From NCBI RefSeq assembly GCF_000716435.1, contig NZ_JNWO01000009.1, positions 1 through 64,000 on the forward strand: DNA of 64,000 nt, read 5' to 3'. Origin of the DNA: Streptomyces xylophagus. Its GTDB lineage: Bacteria > Actinomycetota > Actinomycetes > Streptomycetales > Streptomycetaceae. Below the pieces are notes generated by a model that worked only from the letters and a program-made list of their open reading frames with translations, was not told the origin of the DNA and ran no database searches. The position numbers were made by a program, and so were the translations under genes. Of the stretch, positions 51,359 to 60,417 are shown one piece after another; the first letter of the stretch is position 1; each line of letters starts with the position of its first letter.

Positions 51359-51586
51359 CTACTTGTCCGCCCGGTAGAGCTTGATGTCCTTGTTGACGAA
51401 GAGGTGGACGTAGCCGCAGCGCCAGCAGATCAGGCCGGTGGCGTTCTCGTCGGCCCAGGCCATTCTCATGAACTCCATGCCGGTGCTGTTGAGCAGGACA
51501 CCCCGCTCCCGGAACAGATCTCCTTTGCAGACCTGGCACTTGAGCCAGACATCTCCCAGTGCCGCCCGTACCGGCTTCTTCGCCAT
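51359..51586 (-). CDS. Small zinc-ribbon protein
   Basis: 75 residues from ATG 51586: VWLKCQVCKGDLFRERGVLL and GLICWRCGYVHLFVNKDIKL form two CxxC knuckles 30-40 residues apart, a classic zinc ribbon. No catalytic domain. Small proteins of this type are widespread in actinobacteria and may act in RNA or protein handling. Function unknown. Confidence 0.8.
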   Translation of the reverse strand: MAKKPVRAALGDVWLKCQVCKGDLFRERGVLLNSTGMEFMRMAWADENATGLICWRCGYVHLFVNKDIKLYRADK

Positions 51587-51718
51587 CGCGTGAACTCCCC
51601 CGTCGTGCCGTGCTGTTGGACAGAGGTTACCCACACGTACCGAAGCGGCGCGCCGCCCCTGGAGGGGTGGCGCGCCGCGGGGTGCTACGTCACTGCTCGG
51701 TGGTCATGGTGCGGGTGG

Positions 51719-52321
51719 TCAGTGGTGACCGCCACCACCGTGGCCGCCACCCTCCTGACCGCCACCACCGTTGTGGCCACCACCCTCGTGGCCGCCACCA
51801 CCCTCGTGGCCGCCGCCACCGTGTCCGCCACCGTTGTGGCCGCCGCCACCGTGGCCGCCGCCGCGGTGCTCACCCCAGGACTTGTCGTCCACGAGGCGTC
51901 GGTGGTCGTTGCGCAGGGTGGCGGTGTCGGAACGGTTGTCCCAGACGTAGTCGCGACGGTCCTGGTAGACGTCATGGCTGTCGTCGCGGCCCACGCCGGT
52001 GTGGACACGCACGGTGGCGTGGCCGTCGAGGCGGTAGTGGCGGAAGGTGTAGGTCTTGCCGTCCTTGTTCGACAGCTTCCAGCCGTCGAGGTTGACGCCG
52101 TGGCGGGACTGGTTGGTGATCTCGATCCACTCGTTGTTCAGGGAACGGGCGGAGCGGTCCTCCGGTCCCGGAGAGTCGTACTGCACGCGGCTGATCTCCA
52201 CGCTCGGCCGGGCCGCGTGGTCGGCCGCGGTCGCCGGCAGTGCCGCCGCGCCGACGAGAGCACCGGCCGCCAGAGCGGCTGCGGCCAGACGGCGGACGGA
52301 CACGGAAGGTGAAGAGGTCAC
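51719..52321 (-). CDS. Secreted lamin-tail-domain protein with Gly/His-rich tail
   Basis: 200 residues. A signal peptide (VRRLAAAALAAGALVGAAAL, cleavage after ATA) precedes a lamin-tail domain (35-145: VEISRVQYDSPG, LNNEWIEITNQSRHGVNLDG, WKLSNKDGKTYTFRHYRLDG, DYVWDNRSDTATLRND). The last about 50 residues are almost only Gly and His with a few Asn/Glu/Gln (repeat GGGGH), a plausible metal-binding or cell-wall-associated tail. GTG 52321 has GGGGGAAC upstream; an ATG at 52336 is an alternative. 52322-52655 shows no further gene. Confidence 0.85.
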   Translation of the reverse strand: MTSSPSVSVRRLAAAALAAGALVGAAALPATAADHAARPSVEISRVQYDSPGPEDRSARSLNNEWIEITNQSRHGVNLDGWKLSNKDGKTYTFRHYRLDGHATVRVHTGVGRDDSHDVYQDRRDYVWDNRSDTATLRNDHRRLVDDKSWGEHRGGGHGGGGHNGGGHGGGGHEGGGGHEGGGHNGGGGQEGGGHGGGGHH

Positions 52322-52655
52322 GGGTTCCCCCTGCATGGTGCGGGCACATCCTTGGATACGGCAATTGCCGGACCCCGGGCTGTGCGGTGTGCGGGTGGCG
52401 GCCTGTTGGCCGCACACCCACACCTTCTCCACCGTGCCAGCGGGATATGAGCGATACGAGAATCACGTTACGGGTCAGTCGCATTTCCGTGACTCTCGCC
52501 TGCACTGTCCATTTATGCGCGTGATGCACCAGGTTGACGCCCCGATTTCTTGCGGGCACTGATCCGAGGTCGGTGATCGCCAGGGTGCGCCACCCCAGGT
52601 CCGCCGAGGTCGTCACCCGAAAGTGAGTAACGGTGAACCTCCCACCTGCGAACTG

Positions 52656-54191
52656 TTACTGGTAGTAACAGTTCTTCACCGATCCTGACGCCGGGTCACC
52701 GAAGACGGTGTTGGTGCACGTGGTGCCGCCGCTGAAGGAGCCGTAGAAGTACTGGCCGTTGGCCCCGTACGCCACCTCGTGGGTGCCGGAGAAGGAGCAG
52801 GTGCCGTTCTCCGCCGCGCAGTTGGTCCAGGTCGTGAAGGTCGGCGGCGGGGCCATGAGGTAGCAGGACTTGGCGGTGCCGGAGATCGGGTCGCCGAAGA
52901 CCGTGTTGGTGCAGGGGGTGCCGCCGGGGAGGGTGGCGTAGCGGTACGAACCGGCGGCGCCGTACGCGACCGTCATCACGCCGGTGAAGGCGCAGGTGTT
53001 GTTCTCGGCAGCGCACGGGGACCAGATGTTCGTCGCGGGGGGTGCTGCTTCGGAGTAGCAGGATTTCACCACCCCACTGGCCGGGTCGCCGAAGACTCCG
53101 GTGGTGCACGGGGTCGAGCCGGTGGCGGTGGTGTAGTTGAAGCGGCCGTTCGCGCCGAAGGCGACGGCCGAGGTGCCGTTGACCGCGCAGGTCGCGTTCT
53201 CGGCCGCGCACGGGGTCCAAGTGCCGGGCAGGGCTTGGCTGGTGGAGCCTGTGCCGCCGGTCGTGGTGTACGCGGCCACGTAGTCGACGCTCAGGGTTCC
53301 GCCCGAGGAGGTCGAGGCGGTCGGGGTGGTGCAGCCGCAGGCCGCGTCGGGGAAGGTGCCGCCCATGGCCAGGTCGAGGATGATCGACTGGTTGTGGTCG
53401 AAGGCGGCCTGCCAGGTGGCGGTGCCGACTTGGGCCTCGGTGACCGTGTAGTAGGCGCTGCCGTCCAGGTAGAAGGTGATCGTCTCAGCCGACGTGTTCG
53501 TACGGTCGAGGATCATCGCGTACGTGTGGAAGCCGCTCTGGCAGCCGGAACAGGCGCGCAGGCCGCTGCTTATCCCGGTGCCCTCGTTGCAAGGGCCGCC
53601 CGGTGAGGTGCCGCAGTGGATCGTGCCGGCCACGTCGGACAGGGCGTTGACGTCCTCCATGATGTCGATCTCGCCGTTCTCCGGCCACTGGCCGGGGCCC
53701 AGCATCCAGAACGCGGGCCAGTAGCCCAACCCGCTTGCGGGGCTGGGCTGTTGGATGGACGCGGTGACTTCCAGCTTGCCGCCGGCCGGTGCGCCCACGT
53801 TCGCGGTCGGGGTCTGGATCCTGCCCGAGGTCCACGAACTCCCGGAGCCCAGCGCGGTGATGTTCAGATTGCCGTTGCCGTCGAGGTGGGTGTTGGCGGT
53901 CGAGTCGGTCATCGTCTCGATCTCACCGGTCCCGAAACCGGAACCCGGGCCGGTGTCGAACTTCCAGTTGCCCGACGAAGGGGCCGATCCCGCCGCCCCG
54001 TTGAAGTCGTCACTGAAGACGGTGGACCAGCCGGAGGGGGCTCCGGGGGCGGCGGCCATCGCGGGTGGGGCGGTCGTGGTGCCGTAGAGCAGGGCCACGA
54101 CCGAGGTCAGGGCCGCCAGCCAGACCAGTTGTCTCGTGCGGAGCGAGTGTCCGGTAGTTCCCCTTGCCTTCGATACCTTCGATCTGAACAT
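52656..54191 (-). CDS. Secreted GH16 glycoside hydrolase with three Cys-rich modules
   Basis: 511 residues. A signal peptide (1-47) is followed by the GH16 jelly-roll (50-310) with catalytic Glu174 and Glu179 in GEIDIMED. Residues about 325-511 contain three repeats of about 60 residues, each of the form W-x3-CAAEN-x-TC, VAYGAxG, TTCTNTVFGDP, KSCY (four Cys). The same triple module ends the chitinase encoded upstream. GH16 enzymes cut beta-1,3- or beta-1,3/1,4-glucans, so the pair could attack fungal walls. It starts 27 bases after the chitinase gene and has GAGGAAGG as ribosome site: one operon. Confidence 0.92.
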   Translation of the reverse strand: MFRSKVSKARGTTGHSLRTRQLVWLAALTSVVALLYGTTTAPPAMAAAPGAPSGWSTVFSDDFNGAAGSAPSSGNWKFDTGPGSGFGTGEIETMTDSTANTHLDGNGNLNITALGSGSSWTSGRIQTPTANVGAPAGGKLEVTASIQQPSPASGLGYWPAFWMLGPGQWPENGEIDIMEDVNALSDVAGTIHCGTSPGGPCNEGTGISSGLRACSGCQSGFHTYAMILDRTNTSAETITFYLDGSAYYTVTEAQVGTATWQAAFDHNQSIILDLAMGGTFPDAACGCTTPTASTSSGGTLSVDYVAAYTTTGGTGSTSQALPGTWTPCAAENATCAVNGTSAVAFGANGRFNYTTATGSTPCTTGVFGDPASGVVKSCYSEAAPPATNIWSPCAAENNTCAFTGVMTVAYGAAGSYRYATLPGGTPCTNTVFGDPISGTAKSCYLMAPPPTFTTWTNCAAENGTCSFSGTHEVAYGANGQYFYGSFSGGTTCTNTVFGDPASGSVKNCYYQ

Positions 54192-54218
54192 CGTCCGGCC
54201 TTCCTCGGGAGACGAGCG

Positions 54219-55865
54219 CTACTGGACGTAGCAGGACTTGGCGGTACCGGACACGGGGTCACCGAAGACCGCGTTGCTGCAGCCGGTGGACCCGGACACG
54301 GACCGGTAGACGTAGCGTCCGGCCGCGCCGTACGCCACCTCGTGGGTGCCGGAGATGGTGCAAGTCCCGTCTTCCGCCGCGCAGTTGGTCCAGGTGGCGA
54401 AGGACGGCGGCGCGCCGATCAGGTAGCAGGACTTGGCGGTGCCGGCGGCCGGGTCGCCGAACACGGCGTTGGAGCACGCGGTGCCGCCGGGCAGCGTCGC
54501 GTAGCTGAACGAACTTCCGGCGCCGTACGCCACCGTCATCACGCCGGAGAAGGCGCAGGTGCCGCCCTCGGCGGCGCAGGAGGTCCACACGTCGGTCGCG
54601 GGCGGGGCGGTCTGGCCGTAGCAGGACTTGGCGGTGCCGGAGATGGGGTCGCCGAAGACCGCGTTGGTGCACGGCGTGGAGCCGGTCTCCGTCGCGTAGT
54701 TGAACCTGCCGCTCGCGCCGTAGGCGACGGCCGTCGTCCCGCTGACCGCGCAGGTGCCGTTCTCGCTCGCGCACTGGGCCCAAGTCCCGGGCAGCGCCTG
54801 CACAGTTGAGCCGGTGCCGCCGCTGCTCCCGGAGGTGAACGCCTGGAAGATCCGCGCGAAGTCACCGGAGTTCTGGCTGACGCCGCTGCACGTGCTCTGG
54901 GCCGAAGTCGATCCCGCACAGCCGCCGTTGTCGCGGTTCTGCGACCAGTACGACGTCAGGGCGATCCCCCGCGAGGCGTCGAAGGCCTCGACGCTGCGGG
55001 CGTTGTCGAGGGTGAAGATCTCGCCGGCGCTGTCGTTCTGGCCGATCATCGGGGTGTTGCCGAGCTTGGCGTAGGCGGCGGACGTGGAGATGCCGAACGC
55101 GTTCGCGACCTGGCTCGCCGCCGCGTCCACGGCCGTGTTGGCCGCGTTGCCCATGTCGGTGCCCGAGGTGCCGTAGTCCATGGTCATGAGGTTGACGACG
55201 TCCGGGGTGAAGCCGTTGGAGCGGGCGTTGTTGAGGACGTTCACGCCGTCGCCCGACAGGCCGCTGGGGAGGGCGGGGAGGGTGACGGAGATCGACAGCG
55301 AGCGGCCGTTGTTGGCGGCCCAAGTGCGCACCTGGGCAAGGGCCTTGTCGCGGCGGTCGATGCCGGACGAGTTGGTGAGGGACGCCGACTCGATGTCGAA
55401 GTCGACGTGCGAGAGGTTGAAGGTGGTGATGACGCTCTCGATCTGCGCTGCCGCCGCCTCCGGGCTGGAACAGGAGTCGCCGATCTCGGTGAGCGCGGTG
55501 TCGGAGGTGTAGCCGCCGAAGGACACGGAGACGTCGCCGCCCAGGCCGCGGATGCCGTCGATCTGCGACTGGAGGGCGGACTGGCCCGGCACCTGCCACT
55601 GACAGCCGGGGCCGTCGACGAACGCGGCGGTGAAGAACTTGGTGCCGTAGTTGTTGGCCACATCGGTGAGGGAAACGTTTCCCGAGCCCGCGTCGAAGTA
55701 GGGCGCGAAGACATGAGCGGGCCAGGCGTTCGGGGCGGAGGCCGCCGACGCGGGTGCCGCCGAGGTGAGACCGGCGGCGGCGAGGGCTCCGGTCAGCAGG
55801 GCGGCGGAGAGGACGGAACAGGTGCGAGTGCGAGTGCGGGAGCTGGATCTCGATCGGGTGCGCAT
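54219..55865 (-). CDS. Secreted GH18 chitinase with three Cys-rich modules
   Basis: 548 residues. An Arg/Ser-rich leader and signal peptide (1-42) precede a GH18 barrel; the active-site motif is VDFDIES (Asp155, Asp157, Glu159) with FGGYTSDTALT and NLMTMDYGTSGTDMG further on. The C-terminus (about 364-548) carries the same three four-Cys modules as the GH16 enzyme. The lack of a recognised chitin-binding domain makes these modules the likely carbohydrate-binding part. ATG 55865 has GGAGG before it, and a DasR-like operator lies 48 bases upstream. Confidence 0.92.
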   Translation of the reverse strand: MRTRSRSSSRTRTRTCSVLSAALLTGALAAAGLTSAAPASAASAPNAWPAHVFAPYFDAGSGNVSLTDVANNYGTKFFTAAFVDGPGCQWQVPGQSALQSQIDGIRGLGGDVSVSFGGYTSDTALTEIGDSCSSPEAAAAQIESVITTFNLSHVDFDIESASLTNSSGIDRRDKALAQVRTWAANNGRSLSISVTLPALPSGLSGDGVNVLNNARSNGFTPDVVNLMTMDYGTSGTDMGNAANTAVDAAASQVANAFGISTSAAYAKLGNTPMIGQNDSAGEIFTLDNARSVEAFDASRGIALTSYWSQNRDNGGCAGSTSAQSTCSGVSQNSGDFARIFQAFTSGSSGGTGSTVQALPGTWAQCASENGTCAVSGTTAVAYGASGRFNYATETGSTPCTNAVFGDPISGTAKSCYGQTAPPATDVWTSCAAEGGTCAFSGVMTVAYGAGSSFSYATLPGGTACSNAVFGDPAAGTAKSCYLIGAPPSFATWTNCAAEDGTCTISGTHEVAYGAAGRYVYRSVSGSTGCSNAVFGDPVSGTAKSCYVQ

Positions 55866-55912
55866 ACAGCTTCCTCCAAGTGGGGGGTGAATCGATTCAA
55901 TTCCTGATCGAT

Positions 55913-55928
55913 ATTGGTGCAGACCAAT
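55913..55928. promoter_or_regulatory. DasR-responsive element (dre)-like operator
   Basis: ATTGGTGCAGACCAAT fits the dre pattern TGGT-x2-AGACCA with matching outer bases, 48 bases before the chitinase start. DasR represses chitin and N-acetylglucosamine genes in Streptomyces and is released by GlcN-6-P. Confidence 0.75.
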
Positions 55929-56104
55929 GCGCCGTGTGGGCCCAGGGAAGCAGCGTTGACAGGGGCGAGTCAAGGCAAGGGCGGGTCAAGAGACCCCCGG
56001 GGGCGAGCGTTGAGCGAGCGCGGGTGTCGTGACGGGCACGGATCGGTTGCGGGTCGACGCACCTCCGCCCCAACTGCCGTACGCCCACGGCACCATGGCG
56101 TCCC

Positions 56105-57424
56105 ATGGGGGACTTGAGCGGGGGCCGGGATCGCTACGTCGACTTTCTGCGGGCGTGGGCGATCGTGCTGGTGGTGTTCGGGCACTGGCTGATCACCGGG
56201 TTGGTGCGGGAGCCCAACGGGGCAATCAGCGCACCGGAGTTGCTGGCCACCGTGCCCTGGACCCAGTGGCTCACCCTGGCGTTCCAGATCATGCCGCTGT
56301 TCTTCCTGGCCGGCGGGCACGCGGCCGGCGGCTCCTGGGCACGGGCGCGGAACGAGGGCCGCACGGCGGCGGGTTGGGTGGGGCAGCGGGCGCTACGGCT
56401 GCTGCTGCCGGCCGGGGTGTACAGCGGGCTGGTGCTGGTCGCGGTGGCGATCTGCTCGGCGGTCGGGGTGGATCCCGGCATCCTCGCGCTCGTCGGGTGG
56501 GCGATGGCCATGCAGTTCTGGTTCCTGCCGGTGTATCTGCTGCTCAGTGCGGCAACTCCGGTGCTGCACGCGGCGCATCGGCGGTGGGGGCTTCGGGTGC
56601 CGGTGGTGATGGGCGGGGTCGCGGTCGTCGCCGATCTGCTGGTGGTCGCCGTGCACGCGCCCGTCGTGGGACTGCTGAACTACGTGCTCGTGTGGGGCGT
56701 CGCCTATCAACTGGGCTTCTGCTGGCGGGACGGACTCCTCGCGGAACGGTCCGTCCTCCCGGCCTGCATGGCCGTGGGCGGCGCGGTCGCCTTCGCCGGG
56801 CTCGTCGTCCTCGGGCCCTTCCCGGTGAGTCTGATCCTGGTGACCGGACAGCATCCCAGCAACACCAATCCCCCGTCAGCGGCCATGCTGGCGTGGGCAG
56901 TTGGGCAGGTCGGCCTCGCGCTGCTCCTCGCGCCCGTCCTGCGACGGCTGCTGGCACGCGAGCAACTGTGGCGGCTGGTACGGCCGTTGGGCGGCGCCAG
57001 TATGACGCTCTACCTCTGGCACATGCTGCCGGTGCTGATCGTGGCCGGTGCCTTCTATCTCACCGGGCTCGCTCCCGAACCGGCCTATGGGTCCGGGAGT
57101 TGGTGGGCGCTGCGCGTGCCCTGGCTGGTCGTGCTCGGGGTCGTGCTGGTGGGGGTCGTAGGGGCGCTGCGGCCGTTGGAGCGGGCGCTCTCCATGGTCT
57201 ACGAGCGGACGCGGCCCGGCGATCTCCCGCGTCGGCCTTGGGCGTTGGGGGGCGGGCTGGCGGCGAGTGTGAGTGCGCTGATTTGGTTCGCGGGGCATGG
57301 GTTCGCCTACGGCGGGCGGTTTCCGGTGCTGCCTGCGGTGGGGTTGGCTGTGGGGGTGGGGCTGGTCATGGTGACGGGGCGGAGTGTGGTGGACCGGGGT
57401 GTGCGCCTGCGCCTTGGCGTCTGA
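56105..57424 (+). CDS. Acyltransferase 3-family membrane protein
   Basis: 439 residues with about ten to twelve membrane helices. The family start is clear: RDRYVDFLRAWAIVLVVFGH (cytoplasmic Arg-Asp and the catalytic-site His), FQIMPLFFLAGGHAAGGSWA, and SMTLYLWHMLPVLIVAG late in the protein. These enzymes move acyl groups from acyl-CoA to carbohydrates or lipids outside the membrane. Acceptor unknown. ATG 56105 is used; codon use supports it. Not operonic with neighbours. Confidence 0.88.
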   Translation: MGDLSGGRDRYVDFLRAWAIVLVVFGHWLITGLVREPNGAISAPELLATVPWTQWLTLAFQIMPLFFLAGGHAAGGSWARARNEGRTAAGWVGQRALRLLLPAGVYSGLVLVAVAICSAVGVDPGILALVGWAMAMQFWFLPVYLLLSAATPVLHAAHRRWGLRVPVVMGGVAVVADLLVVAVHAPVVGLLNYVLVWGVAYQLGFCWRDGLLAERSVLPACMAVGGAVAFAGLVVLGPFPVSLILVTGQHPSNTNPPSAAMLAWAVGQVGLALLLAPVLRRLLAREQLWRLVRPLGGASMTLYLWHMLPVLIVAGAFYLTGLAPEPAYGSGSWWALRVPWLVVLGVVLVGVVGALRPLERALSMVYERTRPGDLPRRPWALGGGLAASVSALIWFAGHGFAYGGRFPVLPAVGLAVGVGLVMVTGRSVVDRGVRLRLGV

Positions 57425-57486
57425 GGGGCTTGTGTTGTCTTGCGAGTGCGGGTCCGCTGTGGCTGGTCGCGCAGTTCCCCGCGCCC

Positions 57487-57604
57487 CTTAGGCGGTTGCC
57501 CTGGCCGGGATCGAGAGGGCACGCCTCTTAGGGGGTTGCGCTGGCCGGGGTCGAGAGGGCACGCCTCTTAGGGGTTGCCCTGGGCGGGACCGGGAGGGCA
57601 CGCC
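57487..57604. repeat. Three tandem copies of a 40-bp unit
   Basis: Units at 57487-57526, 57527-57566 and 57567-57604, each beginning CTTAGG and containing CTGGCCGGG..GAGAGGGCACGCC. Located between two genes on opposite strands; the units contain short inverted stretches that could help termination. Confidence 0.85.
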
Positions 57605-57639
57605 CCGTGAAGGGGTGCCCTGCCCGGCCTTCAACGGTG

Positions 57640-60078
57640 TTAGTGCCTACCGCACTTCGAAAGGTCGATCCGGACGATCTGCGGATCGTGGTCGCTCGCC
57701 TGGTCCGCGAACTCCGCGTTGATGTGGACGACGTCGTAGTTGAACGACGTCACCGCGGGGCTGGTCAGGATGTGGTCCAGGGTCTGGGAGTTGCCGTCGT
57801 AGACGTAGGTGTAGCGCTCGGCGGCGGGGAGGGTGGTGATCAGGGGCTTGAGGACCTTGTCGGCCGTCAGCGTGGTCACCGTCTGGGAGAACTCGTAGTC
57901 GTTCAGGTCGCCGAGGACGACCGCCTTGGCGTTCTTGTCCGCGGCCAGCAGGGTCTTGACGAAGGTGTTGACCTCCGCGGCCTGGGCCGCGCGCTGGGTC
58001 TCCGAGCTGCGGGCCGGAGGCTGGTAGCGGCCGTGGATCGGCTGGTCGCCGCCCTTGGAGATGAAGTGGTTGGCGATCACGAAGACCTGCTCGCCCTGGA
58101 AGGTGAACTCGCCGACCAGGGGCTTGCGGCTGTCCTCCCAGGCCGCGTTGGTCGGGTCGATCCGGCCCGGGGAGTAGGTGAGTTCGACGCCGTGGCGGGT
58201 CTTCACCACGCTCGTGGCCGTGGTCGCGTCGCCGCCCGGGTGGTCGGTGAAGGAGACCCGCTTGGGGTTGAAGAGGAAGACCTGGCGGATGTTGCCCCCG
58301 GGCTCGCCGCCGTCCTGGTCGTTGGTCGGCGAGATGTAACGCCACTTGTAGACCGGGCCGCCGGCCGCGCGGACCGCGTCCGTGAAGCGCTTCAGGGTTC
58401 CCTCGGCCGTCACCGTGCCGTCGTTCGTCGCGCCGTTGTCGTCCTGGATCTCCTCCAGGGCCACGATGTCGGGCGAGTTGAGGTTGACCGCGACGCCCTC
58501 GGCGAGCCGGTCGAACTTCTCCTGGGTGTCGAGCGCGTCCAGGTTCTCCACGTTGTACGTGGCGACCGCCAGCTCGTCCTTCTTCTGACGGCGGGTCACC
58601 TCCTGCTTCAGGCCGTTGTCGACGAGGGTGCCGAGCTGGGTGGCCTGGACGTTGTAGCCGCCGTATGTGGAGTAGTCGAGGGGGCCCGTGGTCGTACCTG
58701 AGAGTTCGTCACCTACGTTGGCCGCGGGGAAAGTTGAGGTCGTGTCGAGCGACATCACCTCGATGCGGCCCGTGTTGGGCTGGTCGTAGGAGGAGTAGAG
58801 CGTGCCGCCGCGCGCCGTGGCGTTCTCGTCCGGCTTGACCGTGACCCACAGCTCGCCGTACGCGTCGCTCGCGCCGACCACGCGTGCGTCGGCGAACGTG
58901 ACCCGCATGCCCTCCAGGGACTCGAAGAAGTCCTGGGAGTAGACGGTCGGTTGGAGCGCGAGGGACTCGATGCTGCCGCCGGACGCGGTCGGGATGTAGG
59001 CGTCGGGGATCGAGGTCGCGTCCAGTGTCACGGCGTCCGGCAGGGCGTTGCCGCTGGAGAGGACCGTGGTGGTCGGGCCGGTGATCTCGGTGTTCGACTG
59101 GCTGGTGCTGCTCGGGTAGTACTCGCTGACCTTGCCGGTGACCAGGATCGAGTCGCCGACCGACACCGTGGGCTTGGTGGAGCCGGTGTAGACGAAGACG
59201 GCCTCGCTGGTGCGCGGGTCGGTGTCGGGGGTCGGGTCCTGGATCCAGTAGCCGAGGGAGCCGCTGCTGCGGACGCCGGTGACGATGCCCGGGACGCGGG
59301 TGACCGTCTGGCCGGAGTACGGCGAGAGGCGGGTCGTGCCCTGGATGTCGTGGACGCGCACGGTGCCGGGGTCGGTCGGCGAGCCGCCGTCACCGCCGCC
59401 GTCGCCCGAACCGGGCGTCTGTCCGGCCGAGTTGACCGGCGACGGAGTGCCCGCGGTGAAGTCGGCCGCGTTGTCGTCGGTGTCGGCGAGGGAGTCGGCG
59501 CGCGCGACGGCGGCCGTGTTGGAGGCGCCGGTGGCCGGGCCGCTGCCCTCGCGGACGACCGCGGTGCCGTAGCCCGTGAGGTCGACGATGCGGGTGTCGG
59601 CCGCGCAGTCCGCGGCGGTCTTGCAGGTCAGCGCGGTGGTGCCGGAGACCAGGGCGATCGTGCCGGAAGTGGCGCTCATGGCGATCGAGCCGCTGGCGTC
59701 GGTGGTCGGCAGCGCGGTCGTGCCGCCGCTGCCCGTCCCCTCGCCGACCAGGTAGCGGGCGCCGGGGGCGACCGAACCGGTGAGCGCGGTGACCTGCCAA
59801 GTGGAGCCGGAGGACGGCGTACCGGGCAGGTACTGCACGCTGTAGCCCGACAGGTCGTAGGCCGCGGAACCGGCGTTGCCGAGTTCCACGAAGTCCCGGG
59901 TCAGGGTGGCTCCCGAGTTGCCACCGCCGCCATACACCTCGGCAATCACCGCTGAGGCGGAGGGAGTTGCGGACGCGGCGGGCAGGGCGGTGAAGGCGAA
60001 TGCTCCCGCCGCGCCCACCGCGACGATCGCTTGGGCGGTGCGGCGGGCGCGGGGTCTGCGCCCTTCAGGTCTGGACAC
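57640..60078 (-). CDS. Secreted ExeM/NucH-type nuclease with lamin-tail domain
   Basis: 812 residues. A signal peptide (about 1-38) is followed by an N-terminal lamin-tail domain (AVIAEVYGGGGNSGATLTRD), an OB-fold-like region (TRVPGIVTGVRSSGSLGYWI) and a C-terminal endonuclease/exonuclease/phosphatase domain with VATYNVENLDALD, DIVALEEIQDDNG, VFVIANHFISKGG, VVLGDLNDYEFS and SDHDPQIVRI. Such proteins degrade extracellular DNA for phosphate or biofilm turnover. GTG 60078 has GAGGAG ten bases upstream; a start at 60141 is less likely. Secreted and complete. Confidence 0.9.
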   Translation of the reverse strand: MSRPEGRRPRARRTAQAIVAVGAAGAFAFTALPAASATPSASAVIAEVYGGGGNSGATLTRDFVELGNAGSAAYDLSGYSVQYLPGTPSSGSTWQVTALTGSVAPGARYLVGEGTGSGGTTALPTTDASGSIAMSATSGTIALVSGTTALTCKTAADCAADTRIVDLTGYGTAVVREGSGPATGASNTAAVARADSLADTDDNAADFTAGTPSPVNSAGQTPGSGDGGGDGGSPTDPGTVRVHDIQGTTRLSPYSGQTVTRVPGIVTGVRSSGSLGYWIQDPTPDTDPRTSEAVFVYTGSTKPTVSVGDSILVTGKVSEYYPSSTSQSNTEITGPTTTVLSSGNALPDAVTLDATSIPDAYIPTASGGSIESLALQPTVYSQDFFESLEGMRVTFADARVVGASDAYGELWVTVKPDENATARGGTLYSSYDQPNTGRIEVMSLDTTSTFPAANVGDELSGTTTGPLDYSTYGGYNVQATQLGTLVDNGLKQEVTRRQKKDELAVATYNVENLDALDTQEKFDRLAEGVAVNLNSPDIVALEEIQDDNGATNDGTVTAEGTLKRFTDAVRAAGGPVYKWRYISPTNDQDGGEPGGNIRQVFLFNPKRVSFTDHPGGDATTATSVVKTRHGVELTYSPGRIDPTNAAWEDSRKPLVGEFTFQGEQVFVIANHFISKGGDQPIHGRYQPPARSSETQRAAQAAEVNTFVKTLLAADKNAKAVVLGDLNDYEFSQTVTTLTADKVLKPLITTLPAAERYTYVYDGNSQTLDHILTSPAVTSFNYDVVHINAEFADQASDHDPQIVRIDLSKCGRH

Positions 60079-60417
60079 GCTGGCGGTCTCCTCGTACTTC
60101 GTGTAGCTGCCGATACCGGTACCTGTGGGGAGTCGGCTCAAGTTACGCGCGTAGAAAGGGAGTTGCCAGAGGGCCTCGCGTTAAATCCAGGGAACAAGTG
60201 AGTGCGGGGACGGCGATCGCGGTCGCGAACGTGATGTTCCACACATAACCCTGGTGATCAACTTGGGCAACTCGCCCCATTCGGGCGGGCCTTGAGGGCT
60301 CTCGCACCACAACCGGTTCACCTTTCAACCGTGGCCTTTTTCGTTTTCGTCCTATTCACTCTGGATGGTTTGCCGTAAGGCATAAGCCCGTTCCGTCCCC
60401 AGGAAGTGTGTAGAGAT

